The position numbers were made by a program, and so were the translations under genes. The notes under the pieces were generated by a model, which was not told the DNA's origin, searched no databases, and was given only the letters and a program-made list of their open reading frames with translations. A stretch of DNA of 64,000 bases from Acanthochlamys bracteata (lineage: Eukaryota; Streptophyta; Magnoliopsida; Pandanales; Velloziaceae): positions 124,001 to 188,000 of the forward strand of contig CM034141.1 of the NCBI GenBank assembly GCA_019914995.1, written 5' to 3'. Below, one piece after another: positions 22,696 through 33,316 of the stretch (position 1 is its first letter; each line of letters opens with the position of its first letter).

Positions 22696-22988
22696 CCATC
22701 CTGAAGAAATCAACTCCACCATCACCAAAAAGCTCCTTTCTATCTTCGGTCTTCATACCAATCCAGAAGTCCTAGAGAAATAATCTTCATCACTACATCA
22801 ACAGGTAGATTATTCTCTTCGTAAAGCTTCTTCTCTTACATCCTATGATACTTGTTACACTCCTACTGGCTTTTGGTAGAGTAGTAGTAACACTCTATCT
22901 AGCAGAATTTTATGACTTCGAATGATCAGAATCTGTAAAGGCATATATTCTCATGTTGCATGCAGGGAAAGCTATTTGACACAAAGAA

Positions 22989-23213
22989 ATGGACAGGCTG
23001 AACTCAAAGCTTTACCTGCAGAACTGCTATATCATGAAGGAGAACGAGAGGCTCAGGAAGAAGGCAGATATGCTCAACAAGGAAAACCAGGCTCTGCTCT
23101 CTGAGCTCAAGAAGAAGCTTTCATCCAAGTCCAAAAACACAAGTAGCAACTCCGATGCGCTTCCTGATCTCAATGCCCCCACATCTGGTGATGCTGGAGT
23201 TAGCAAACCTTGA
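22989..23213 (+). CDS. ZPR3: LITTLE ZIPPER microprotein, ZPR3-like
   Basis: A 74-residue protein that is almost only a leucine zipper: LNSKLYLQNCYIMKENERLR, then KKADMLNKENQALLSELKKKL. It matches Arabidopsis ZPR3/ZPR4 (At3g52770 group) across the zipper. ZPR proteins heterodimerise with class III HD-ZIP factors such as REVOLUTA and PHABULOSA into complexes that cannot bind DNA. They are themselves HD-ZIP III targets, giving feedback control of shoot meristem and leaf polarity. The C-terminal tail is Ser/Asn-rich and contains LPDLNAP, similar to but not a full match of the DLNxxP repression motif. The coding part lies in the second exon, behind a leader intron. Length and start agree with the family. 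Confidence 0.92.
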   Translation: MDRLNSKLYLQNCYIMKENERLRKKADMLNKENQALLSELKKKLSSKSKNTSSNSDALPDLNAPTSGDAGVSKP

Positions 23214-23463
23214 TGATATATACGCTTCTCAAGTTAGTCATCATGTGAGGATATTAGTCTTTGTACGAGGGTTTTGGTGTAATGGCGATGGAACTACGTA
23301 GCAAGTAGGACGGTTGTACTAGGTTTTGTTTGCATGAATGCAAAGCTGAGTTAGCATGCCAATGTATGTGCCACTGTTATATGTTCTTTAAAATGGTAGT
23401 AAAAGAACTTATGTTGAGTAGTACATGAGCAAATTTGAACATTCTCATCAAGGACAAAGAGAG

Positions 23464-26400
23464 CTACAAATCTATCCTCAGCTTCCTATCGATAGAAGCA
23501 AACTTCTTGAAGAAGGCCATGAAATGCTTGTAAGCAACACTGATATCTTCAGTTCCACAAATCTCTCTTATACTGTATTAGAAAAAACATCAGTTTAATT
23601 GGGTTCAACTCGGAGTACGAGCAAAAAAATAAAAGAGAAACAAACCATGGCCTAGTGCAGGTCTGTCAGGAATATATGGAAGTGACAAACATAGATGCAT
23701 CACAAACTGCTACTATCATAGTGAAAATATAAGAAGCCTGCTTGAGAAACTTGGTTGTCTTAAGAAAGTTATCAACCACAGATACATAAGCAGATACACT
23801 AAAAAGTTTAAGAAGCATGGAAGGTCTAATAATTACTTCCTATAAGCTCTTTCGACCTACCAAAAGCAAAGAAAGATCAAACCTTCAATACCACCTTACA
23901 AGATAATCCATATCGATCATACAAGATTAAAGCTTGATTTATGAATCTTAGTTGTCAAGAAAGAGTAAAAAACTATGCTTGTTATGCTGTTATCAAGACT
24001 TCTACAGTGCCCAACAGTTCATATAGGCAAAGTCATACAACATATAAAAGTTTCCATCCAATTTCGAAGACGATATAATTGCAAGAGAATATGGTAGCTG
24101 GAAGAATAATACGGAAGGTTGTCAGAGATCCGATTGAGATCCATGTGTTATAGGTGATTCTTGTCATGACACAAGGTATGGAATAAAGTACGCAAAGAAG
24201 AGGTAGAAATATAATATCAAAAGGGTACAGAATAACGGAGAAATGACATCTAGGACAATCAAAATATGATTGTTTGATTGTGATTCCCCCTAATTGTCAA
24301 CTGCACTTGAGTTTGAACTCCTACCAATTACCTTTTGAGCTTAATTAAGTACGTGACATATTGAAATGATGATAAATTAACTTCCATCTCAACTATATAT
24401 GATCAATAGGTCTACTTCCAAGGTGATATACTACTGAACAAAAAAAAAAAAATACAGCTTCTGATTGAATATACCACAATCAACTTCATAAAAAATACAG
24501 AAAATGAAAACTAGACAATTTCAGACCTGTGCATGGACAGTTGAGGAATACCACAATCAACTGTACGGATTCCAACTCCTGATGCAAGTATCGGACCAAT
24601 TGTAGATCCACAACCCATATCATTTCTCACAACAAACTCCTGCAAGGACTTGAATATATAAGCAAATTGAACAGCACACAAACAACAATGTTAACAACTC
24701 CAACGAACAATGTTGCTTAACACGGTCAGGTTTTCCATATACATAAGTATAGTTGTTAGAAGTTTATTAGAATAATATATGACGTCAGTCTGCAACACTT
24801 TAAGAGAATCACAAACCACGCACTCAATGTCCTCCCTATCAATCCTAAAAACACAAATGTAAAAGCTTGGTTAACTAATATCTTCAGTCCTAATCTTAAG
24901 TATACTGTTCATGATTTCCAGCAAAATACAAGATAAACTTATTCTACTATTACAGTTTCCTATTGCGAAAATGCTGCCTATGTACGTGTTTGCATAATGG
25001 ATAAGAACATCGATGGCTGGCATGCAGTCATGCAAAAGAAGCATGAGCATTTTGTTATACATGTAAACCTTTTGAAAGCTGTGAAGAGCAGAAAACGAAG
25101 TCTACTACCTGAATTGGAAGATTTTCAGCAAGTGCAACTTCCTTGAACAGAAAGGCTGTGACTGCACTAGTGGCATAGCGTTGATTAGCATTATGTTTAA
25201 TGACAAGACCCTTTTGTAATTGCGGCCTGTGGTGCTCTTCGTATTTTTCTGGAAAGTTTGGGTGGACTCCATGAGCCATGTCAGCTGACACTGTAAAGCA
25301 CGAGAATCACTTAATGGTTAACCAAACAATTGATAGTGGATTGAATGAAAATAATCACGCCATTATTTGTTTAAGCACAGTCAGAATTTCAAAGCTACTG
25401 GAAGAGCTCACCAAGAAAGGATGAGTGTATTGCACGCTCAAATGTACTCTCACTGACATGATCATGTGTAAAGCAATTAGCAATTCTTCTCATGGCCTGG
25501 AACATGGTAGGAGCACCAGCACCTTGCACAGAATCTGACCCAACCTATGAAAGACATTGACGGCATAAATCTTCTAAACATGGGGGGGAAGAAAACCGTC
25601 CACAATAGAAATGCATATATAATTACATCGTGAGTCATGGGACGATCATCTAAAGTTGTTTCATAAAACATATAACATTTTGTTAAAGCAGATCTTGCGC
25701 CAGAAGAATTTTAATCTGCAGAGGGTTACCTCTTCATTATCAAACAACGCAACCATTCTGATAGCCTCTTCATTGACCAGATCATCAGAGTAGTGGCAGG
25801 TATCAATTAGGGATCGGAGTCCGCAATAACAAGAAGCAAGATTATCAAGACGCCCAGAGAATATAAACTCATTATTTCCTCCTCCTAGGCAGCTAGGTTG
25901 TGTATCACAAACATTCAACTCCATGCTGACAATTTCATCACCAGTGCAGCCAAGCTCTTCACACAGTACCTAGCGAGAATGAAGGAATCGGTCAAAGTGA
26001 CTTCATTGAGACAATCAATTAAATGCTTTAACACGAGAATAGATATTTTCGTGGTCTAGGTATTCTAATCAATGATAGTGAATACCTGTAAAAGTAGCAC
26101 ATGGTGTGCACTCTTTGAAGAACATGAACTACATTTGTCATCTGATTTGGTTGAACTATCTTCAAGTTTTGTTGCAAGAATCGGAACAAGGTGATTCTCC
26201 AAATTTGGTTTGAAACCGTCTGTGTTCACTGAGCTAAACTCAAATCAAATCAGGATGCTGCTTTTTAGGCATGAAAATATAAGTAAATGGACAAAGATAC
26301 AAGCGGCAAACATCTTTATGATTGTTCTTAGTCAGAAGGAATAGGAGATTAGGAGATGGATGGAGCTTCAACCTACTATGAGCAAATATCATAAGGAGCA

Positions 26401-28601
26401 AATCACATCAAAGCAATATGGAAGAAAAACTTATAAAGATAGCTAAATAATTATCTAACCAGATCAACATGCTATACACACTATGAGAACTTTTCTGCTC
26501 TGATGCTTTCTTAAGGATTAAATAAAAATGTAAATGCCACAACTCATTGTTAGATATTGCAATGCAGAACCATAAAAAAGTGGCGAACATACGATAATTT
26601 AGACATTGGTATATGCAACACAGAACTTCGTTCTAATACGAAGCTAAGGTCACCAAGGTTGTTGGAATCGGAATTTTAAGTAGTATCGCTTCACTTGTGT
26701 AAGATCGTAAAATCGAATTTTAAGTAATATCGTAAGATCTTACTTATCGATAATTTTTTATAAAATTATTAAATATTTAGATAGTACTTACTAAAATTGC
26801 TGAAAATTAAAAACATAATTTTTTTAATACTTTATCTTAATGTAAAAAATTAATAATTTTCATATTTGTGGTTCAGATAAACTATATTTTTAATTATTTT
26901 TTATATTCATTTAGCTTATTATCATAATATCTTTACAGATTATGTTATTATTTTATAAATACACACTTATATAGTTATACCATATTTAGAAAATTCAATT
27001 TCGTATGTAATCAATTAATTAAGCATCAAGCAATCGTCTTTATCGTCTTAATATAAAGAAAAAAAATATAATTCAAAATACCACCATATAGAAAATATTT
27101 TTCTCCTACAACAAATCTCTTACAAAATAAACCAAACACAACTACATCCGCTACAAAAGAACGATTGATCTTCTTTAGCTATTCCAACTTCGCTCAAAAT
27201 CTTCGAGAACTCTATTGATTCATGCGAATTTTTTATAAATTGAAATCGTAAGATAGCAAATAAAATAGAGATTTAAAAAATTTTAGAATTAAAATCGGGA
27301 TCTTACAGATTAGAAATAAGATCGGGATCTTGTATCAAGTACGATCGTTTTGTTGATATAAAATCGTAAAATCGTAACATTTTAATATTAAATCGAAATT
27401 TTAACAACCAAGAAGGTCACATTATAAGAATTTAATTAATACACTAACAAATGTGGGTAGCTGATAGCGTTGTTCAATACAAAACTGCTCATCGTATTGA
27501 TTTATGACCTACATATCTTAGGAGATGTGAAACCTAAACATGGCAGGAGGTAGGATTAAAGGAAATAGTTAATGAAAGAGAAAGTAGATACCGGTCGAGA
27601 TGAATGGCCAGTGTTGGTACGCGAATAATCGGTCTCTTAAGTTTGACAAGCTTGTGCTCAAAGGATCCATCGCCGGCCTTTAGGATGATTCGACCGGCCA
27701 CACTTAGATCTCTATCGAACCATGTGTGCCATAACCCAGCTCCATAAGTTTGTACGTTGACCATAAGGTACCCAGATTTAGTAGAAGCAGACTTCGGTTT
27801 AAGCTTTAAGCATGGACTATCCGTGTGTGCGGCAATGACATGAAACCCATTACCAACATTATACCTGCAATGATGTCAAGAGTCATTATATTATGTCAAG
27901 AGCTGCAAACCTCATTAACTGTTAAAACTCTTACAAAACGATAAGAAGAAGAAATATGGAAGGATTATGACTAGTAACTCACTTCTCTCCTATAGCAAAT
28001 GCAACCAATGACGACATGTTGCGGGTGAAAAAGTATTTACCCCCTGGCTTGAGATCCCAATCATCATGCTCATTTAGCAACTGGAATCCTGCCGCAAGAA
28101 GCTGCCTTTTTGCCTCGGCTATGCATGGACACAATAACAAATCCGTCAAAACAGTTAGAATTGCAATGCCATACAGCATTTCTTAATTATTCCATTATAT
28201 ATAAAACTTAATCAGGAAATCTAAAATCACATCACATAGGAAGAAAGATCAATTACCCGTTGCGTGAAATTGAGTCCAGGATTCATTGAGATAATCAAGC
28301 AGGCCACCAACAATCGAAGAAGAAGAACTAATAGAACCTTCTTGACAGTTCGAACTCTGAGAAGCATTTCATCGAACAGTTGGTGAGCAACAACATCAAT
28401 ATCATATAATCAACATAGAAGCCATAGAAACAATGCTAAAACCTGTGACGAGAGAGAGCATAGAAGGCGTCGACCGGCGGAGGAGACACGTCTGTGACGG
28501 AAAAAAACGGCGGCGGAGGAGTGAAACAGGTTCAGAGATGGAGCTGCTGTTGTTAGTTGAAGAAGACGCACTGAAGAAGAAGAAGAAGAAGAAGAAACCA
28601 T
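23464..28601 (-). CDS. M18 aspartyl aminopeptidase with organelle presequence
   Basis: Ten exons (28443-28601, 28257-28356, 27983-28118, 27592-27864, 26086-26233, 25730-25969, 25412-25544, 25109-25290, 24527-24639, 23464-23572) encode 530 residues. A Ser/Arg-rich presequence of about 60 residues suggests plastid or mitochondrial import, as in Arabidopsis At5g04710; the cytosolic paralogue lacks it. The M18 binuclear-zinc residues are all present: AAHTDSP (His144), SGRLDN (Asp314), DNEEVG (Glu351/352), SADMAH (Asp400) and QLSMHS (His494). The enzyme removes N-terminal Asp or Glu from peptides, probably clearing peptides after transit-peptide or protein degradation. Intron 4 (26234-27591) contains a hAT-like insertion. 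TGGGCT/TGGGCC elements lie 150 bp upstream. The gene appears intact. Confidence 0.93.
26654..27412. mobile_element. Non-autonomous hAT-like element (759 bp) in intron 4 of the aminopeptidase gene
   Basis: The element is flanked by a perfect 8-bp direct repeat, aaggtcac (26646-26653 and 27413-27420), the target-site duplication size of hAT transposons. The ends form a short inverted repeat, caaggttgtt at the left and aacaaccaag at the right. Subterminal ATCGTAAAATCG motifs recur near both ends. The body is AT-rich and has no open frame of note, so it needs a transposase supplied elsewhere. The unbroken duplication suggests a fairly recent insertion. Splice sites of the host intron are unaffected. 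Confidence 0.8.
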
Positions 28602-28748
28602 TGTTGAATTGTTTCGAAAACGTCTCTCTCCCTCGTTCGCGTTCGAGATAGAAGAATGAGGGTATTGGACAGCGGGTGGTTGAGAGAAACCCGTTTATAA
28701 AACAAAATAAGCATAAGGATATTGGATTGGCTAGCGAGTGTTGATTAA

Positions 28749-28760
28749 TTGGGCTGGGCC
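28749..28760 (-). promoter_or_regulatory. Paired TGGGCT/TGGGCC elements
   Basis: ttgggctgggcc lies 150 bp upstream of the aminopeptidase start codon. Tandem site II elements are common in promoters of plant organelle-protein genes. Confidence 0.5.
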
Positions 28761-29001
28761 GTAGTATTCATGTGTTGAATTTTGCTGCCCGAGCCCGACA
28801 AGGAATGTTGGTGTTGGTAAATGAACGTTTCGTTTGTTTTAAAATAAATTTCTTTGAAGCACGTTGAGCGTTCAAACCGCAAACATGCTCTCTGTACAAA
28901 CGAGTTCTTCATTCTATAATTTCTTCAGCTGCTTCTGCTGCTGCTTTGCTTTCTCACAAAAAACTTTTAAATTTAGTAATTAGCTAGTTCTACTGTACAT
29001 A

Positions 29002-29145
29002 CGTTTGGTATTGAGTTCTTAAAAAATGGTTTTTTAATTTTTTTAGTTTATATTTTTAATAATATTTTATATAATAAGATCAATTAAATAAAAATATTTT
29101 TTATTTTAAAAAATATTTTTCAAAAACTGTCTGGAACGACAACGG
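29002..29145. repeat. AT-rich MITE-like element
   Basis: It starts cgtttggtattgagttc and ends …aactgtctggaacgacaacg, loosely inverted, around an AT-rich core with tttattttaaaaaatatttt. Same family as the elements at 1.0 and 21.6 kb. Confidence 0.4.
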
Positions 29146-29341
29146 TCAAAGTGCGTGCACGACAAGATCGATCATATTCATATTAAAAGCCAGTTTCAAA
29201 ATTATATGGAGTTACTGTAGTAGCCTAGTAGTAGTAGTAGTGGAGTTGTTAGAGAGGGAGAGATCAGCCTCAAAGTTGGACTTGGTAAAATAAAGCGTTT
29301 CATATTGTTAATTACCTTTTGGTAGATAGCTATCTACTTAT

Positions 29342-29448
29342 TGGGCGTTTTGAACTAATTATAAAATAAAAAATTTTTAAAATTAAAAAAAAAATTATTT
29401 TTAAAATAAGTTTTTTTTATTTTTTGAAAAATGAAATCCCAAACTCAC
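29342..29448. repeat. Short AT-rich MITE-like element
   Basis: It runs from tgggcgttttgaac to gaaatcccaaactcacc, an imperfect inverted pair, with an aaaataagttttttttattt core. Confidence 0.4.
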
Positions 29449-30076
29449 CTAGGTAGGTAGGCAAGAAGAAATTTCTCAAGCTCTGTAACCACATCCATTC
29501 CATTTATATAATTGCAATACTTTCCCTTTCTTGCTTTCAAGCAACAATTAACAACAACAACAACATTCTCAACCATTCATATTCTCTCACGCGTGATAGA
29601 GACGTTTGTGATCTTTAATTAATTTAGTTTACAAATATTTTTACAAACACTATACCATCCATATATAGTCAAAATAATTAAACTTCATATATAATATTGA
29701 ACGTTGCGTACATGTGAAGTCAGGAAATTTTCTCTGATTACAACTATTGCTATATTATCTGATCATGAATGAAGCTAGCTTCATTACTCCAAATCTAACA
29801 AAGAAAATTCTCTCACTTCACACTGATCTAGCTCAACACTAGCTTGCTATATAATTATTCCATTAATTTCATCGATCTGAACACAAATGTAGACTACTAT
29901 ACTTAATATATTTTATACGTACGTACTTCTCAATATCATGCATGCTCCATAACAAACCACTCTCCTCGATCTCCAGATCTCTGCAGGCGGCCGGCCGGCA
30001 AGAGCTTTTTGTTACTGAGCACGAACAGACTGAGAAATTTTCACTAGTATTAATTCATACGGCAGCAGCTAGCAGA

Positions 30077-31099
30077 TCATATAGGATAGGTAGGATAATG
30101 ATCATCGTCGCCGAACGATCTAATGTGATCCTTGAGTGATCTCTTATGCTTGAATTCAGAGCCACAAGAACAAACCCATAGCTTGCCGCAATTCTTCTCG
30201 TGCGTTCGCCAGTCTCCCTTAACCGCGAACGGCTTCCCGCATTTCCTGCACTTGAATGGCTTCGCTCCGTGCTTCCTCTTGTAATGCGTCTGAAGCGTTC
30301 TGAAGTCTTTCAGTGGTTTTGCTCTCGGATGGTTTACGTTGTTCTTACACCCGATAGCGCAGCAGTAGCACGGAAGTTTCAGCATTAATGAGATTGATTG
30401 CGTTGCGCTTCTCTTAAGCGATTCTGGTCCTTTTCTGTATTCCGAACCATGCCCCCACATATGCATCTACATATATATAAGCTTAATCAATTTGTAATAA
30501 TATTGCTTTTGGGTTTCGTAACCTGATTAAAACGAAAACTAATTATTATAACTTACCTGTAGATTGTTGTACCTGTTGAAGCACTTGTTGCAGACAGAAC
30601 AAGCATACTGCACCGGACCGACGAGAATTTGCGCCGGTGTAGGAATCCAATACTTTACCTCAGTTGGCAACTCATCTTCTTCATTAATCTTTTCCTCTTT
30701 CTTGTTGTTGAAATTTTCAGAATAATCATCTACTGCTGGCAAACCAATGTGCAAGGCCACGATACCGCTCTTATCGAATATCTTGTTGTTCTTCTTCTTC
30801 TCATCATCATCGTCATTAAAGAGATGAGCAAGAGCTTCTTCTTCCTCCTTGATGGTTTTCCTGGTGATGATCTTCTTCTCCTCAAGCGTATCGATAAGTG
30901 GCAAAGTACAGTACTGCAGCTGATCTCCGTTGTCTTCTTGTGAAGTTATCGAGCTTATTTCGGTTGTCGTTTGATCAGGAGTACTTGCTGATGCTGACGA
31001 TGAAGATGAACAAGATGAAGGTGATGGTTTGAGCCACTCATGAAAGAAATTTGAGCAAACATCCATGGAGATGGTGCTGCAATATTGCATCAAATCCAT
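30077..31099 (-). CDS. WIP3: WIP-domain C2H2 zinc-finger transcription factor, WIP3-like
   Basis: Two exons (30557-31099, 30077-30466) encode 310 residues. The N-terminal half is Ser-rich then acidic and contains the WIP-family LHIGLPA motif. The WIP signature KYWIPTPAQ opens the conserved half. Finger 1 has C167, C170, H183 and H187, split by the intron at the family's usual place (NNLQ|MHMWGHG). [37 protein letters not shown] and [16 protein letters not shown] follow. WIP proteins are nuclear regulators of cell fate (TT1, NTT, DOT5, WIP3). I favour WIP3 because, as I recall, Arabidopsis WIP3 (At1g08290) sits next to GALT29A (At1g08280) and near TGA9 (At1g08320), all of which have counterparts here. 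The subfamily call by sequence alone is less sure. Confidence 0.9.
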
Positions 31100-32361
31100 T
31101 ATTTTCTCTCATTAATTAATTTCATCACGAGCAGTACGTAGCTATCTAGAGATCGATAGTGGCTAACTAATAAATAAGCAATGAAATTATATAAGTTGAG
31201 CACTTCATGAATATTAAGTGCTTAATTTTGTAGCTAGCTAGCTAGCACGCTCACCGTCTGAAAACCTTTTGTGCGTAATCGCTTACATATTTGTCAAAGC
31301 ATTCATTTGGTGGGGGTTGGAATGTTTTGAAAATGAGCAATATTTTTTGCGTCATAACATAATTAAACATTTCTCGACTTCCATAAATATGCTCTACAAC
31401 GTAATTTAAGTTGTTTTTGCTATAGTTAATCTCTTTCGCATTTCTTTTGTTGACATTGTGTGTGCACAGAGTTTGATTGATTCCTAAAACTTTTGGTTGT
31501 TCAATGTCAAGGTATGCATTGGAAAATTTTGCGCTGGTGGGGAAATGCTCTGGTCTCTATCTTGACTCACTCCTTTCTTTCGATCTTCTTCATTTCACTC
31601 TCTGCACACGTTTGCAGGTCAAAAAAAAAACATATGAATCTAATTAATTCTTCACCATATGTGTTTCCAAGTCGTGAGCAATTAAACAAAAGAGGCCAAA
31701 AAATATTGAAAAGATATTTGGTAATTGGTGGTGGTGCAAAACAAGCATCAATTATGTCAAAAAAGTAGAAATAAGTTGATGATAAGGATCGATCTCAAAG
31801 TTTTATACATACGTACTTCAAGGAATTTTAGCTAAAGAAGACTTTGACTTCTGCTTCTCAATAGTTTTGAAGACGACGCCATGTATATAGCTAGCTAGAT
31901 ATAGTAGTAGCCAATTAATTCTTTTTAAGTTTCGTAAATTTACAAGTCAGTCAAAGTTGAGCGAACTAATCTCTAGCTTTTCCGTTGGTTCAAACATTTA
32001 ACCACGGCAAATGTTTTTTTCTTTCTTGTGGTTATCTCTGACTCGACTAGAACTCCAGGCCCATTGTATGGCCCAATCGAGTTAATGGGCTTCTAAGCCC
32101 ACTACATTCACCGACTTTATTAGCATTTTTTCGATCGATCCGACTAACAAATACAATGAAAGCAAAATAGAAAACATCAATCAAATATACATGACATCAC
32201 GATGACACGCACGCATACATACACATACATATATACATATATATTATTATAAAATTAAATTATTTGGGCTATATATAATATAGAACTTAATTAGGAATAA
32301 TAATTAATAGAAAATTGATCGAAGTGATCAATTAATTGAAGAAGAGTTTATTAGTGATGAG
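31100..32361. other. WIP3 promoter and BFT 3' flank
   Basis: No gene recognised. The open frame at 31493-31768 (+) has no family motif. AT-rich stretches and ctagctagctagc runs are present. The site II cluster near 32.1 kb is listed separately. Confidence 0.5.
32058..32101. promoter_or_regulatory. Four site II elements without an assigned gene
   Basis: aggccca, ggcccaa, tgggc and aagccca lie within 44 bp, 260 bp beyond the BFT stop codon and almost 1 kb from the WIP3 start. This density is typical of a strong constitutive promoter, but no coding gene starts nearby. Confidence 0.4.
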
Positions 32362-33177
32362 CTAGCGCCTCCTGCAAGCGGTCTCCCTCTGGGCATTGAG
32401 GTAGACTGCAGCCACCGGAAGACCGAGATCGTTGTCCTCGGCGAACTGACGGGTATTGAAGCAGTCACGGGACGTCGACGGCAGTGGCCCGACGGCGGCT
32501 TGTCTCCTCCTCTGCTGCCTGAAAAGAACGAACACGAATCGGTGGATCCCGATGTTCGGCCTCGGGTTCTCATAGCTCACCAGCTCCCTACCTACGCACG
32601 TACGTACGGTTAAAATATAATACATCTCATCAGCTAGCTAACTAGATAGCTAAAACTTAATTAACAAACTTACCAAAAGAAGCATCAGTAGTGCCAGGTA
32701 TGTCGGTGACGATCCTGCATGTGTTGCAGAAATAATATAATTAATTAGCATCTATTCGATCTGTATGTATATATATAGCGCGCGTTTATAATTACCAGTG
32801 CAGGTGTTCCCTTAGGTAAGGATCACTAGGTCCAGGGACATCAGGGTCTGTCATAACCTGAACATGCATGCATATAATTTAATGAACTAATGGCTTCGAT
32901 CATTATATATATAATATAATGTTTATAAGTAAAGAATATAATAAATACGTAAGAGAAATAAGTAAGGAATTACCAAGGTGAAGAAGGATCGCATGTCGCC
33001 GCCCTTGACTTCAACTTTAGGTTTTGAAACGAGTTGAGAAGGGAAGAACTCGTGGCCGTTGCAGACGATCATGTTGTTGTTGTAGTTCACTACCATCTTC
33101 ACGCTCGGGTTGAATTGCGGGATCACTTCCCCTATCACCCTTCCTACTATCAACGGCTCTATCTCCCTACTCCCCAT
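32362..33177 (-). CDS. BFT: BROTHER OF FT AND TFL1 (CETS/PEBP family)
   Basis: Four exons (32974-33177, 32796-32857, 32674-32714, 32362-32591) encode 178 residues with the standard CETS exon pattern of 204, 62, 41 and about 230 nt. The start [18 protein letters not shown] and [20 protein letters not shown] (ligand pocket DPDxP and HLHW) are diagnostic, and the tail [15 protein letters not shown] fits BFT. The two switch positions are of the TFL1 kind: His86 where FT has Tyr85, and Asp145 (SRDCFNTR) where FT has Gln140. This predicts a floral repressor that binds FD through 14-3-3 proteins in place of FT. In Arabidopsis BFT delays flowering, notably under salt stress. The gene appears intact. 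Confidence 0.94.
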
Positions 33178-33305
33178 TCAATTATTTAAATTTTTCCCCC
33201 ACAAACTACTACTACTGCAAACTGATACTTCTACCTAGCTGCTCTCTAGATCTGTAAATGAGGGACTTAATTGCATGGTATATATGAAGTAAACCTAGCT
33301 AGCCG

Positions 33306-33316
33306 TATATTTATAG
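33306..33316 (-). promoter_or_regulatory. TATA box of BFT
   Basis: The minus strand reads ctataaatata, about 130 bp upstream of the start codon. Confidence 0.6.

Larger units (their letters stand above)
28602..30076. other. Aminopeptidase promoter and WIP gene 3' flank
   Basis: No gene seen. The stretch holds site II elements near 28750, (TAG)n at about 29229-29242 and two AT-rich repeat elements listed separately. Confidence 0.55.

Noticed and set aside
31493-31768. 91-residue plus-strand frame upstream of WIP3
   Set aside because: Low-complexity hydrophobic then basic reading of AT-rich DNA, with no gene context.
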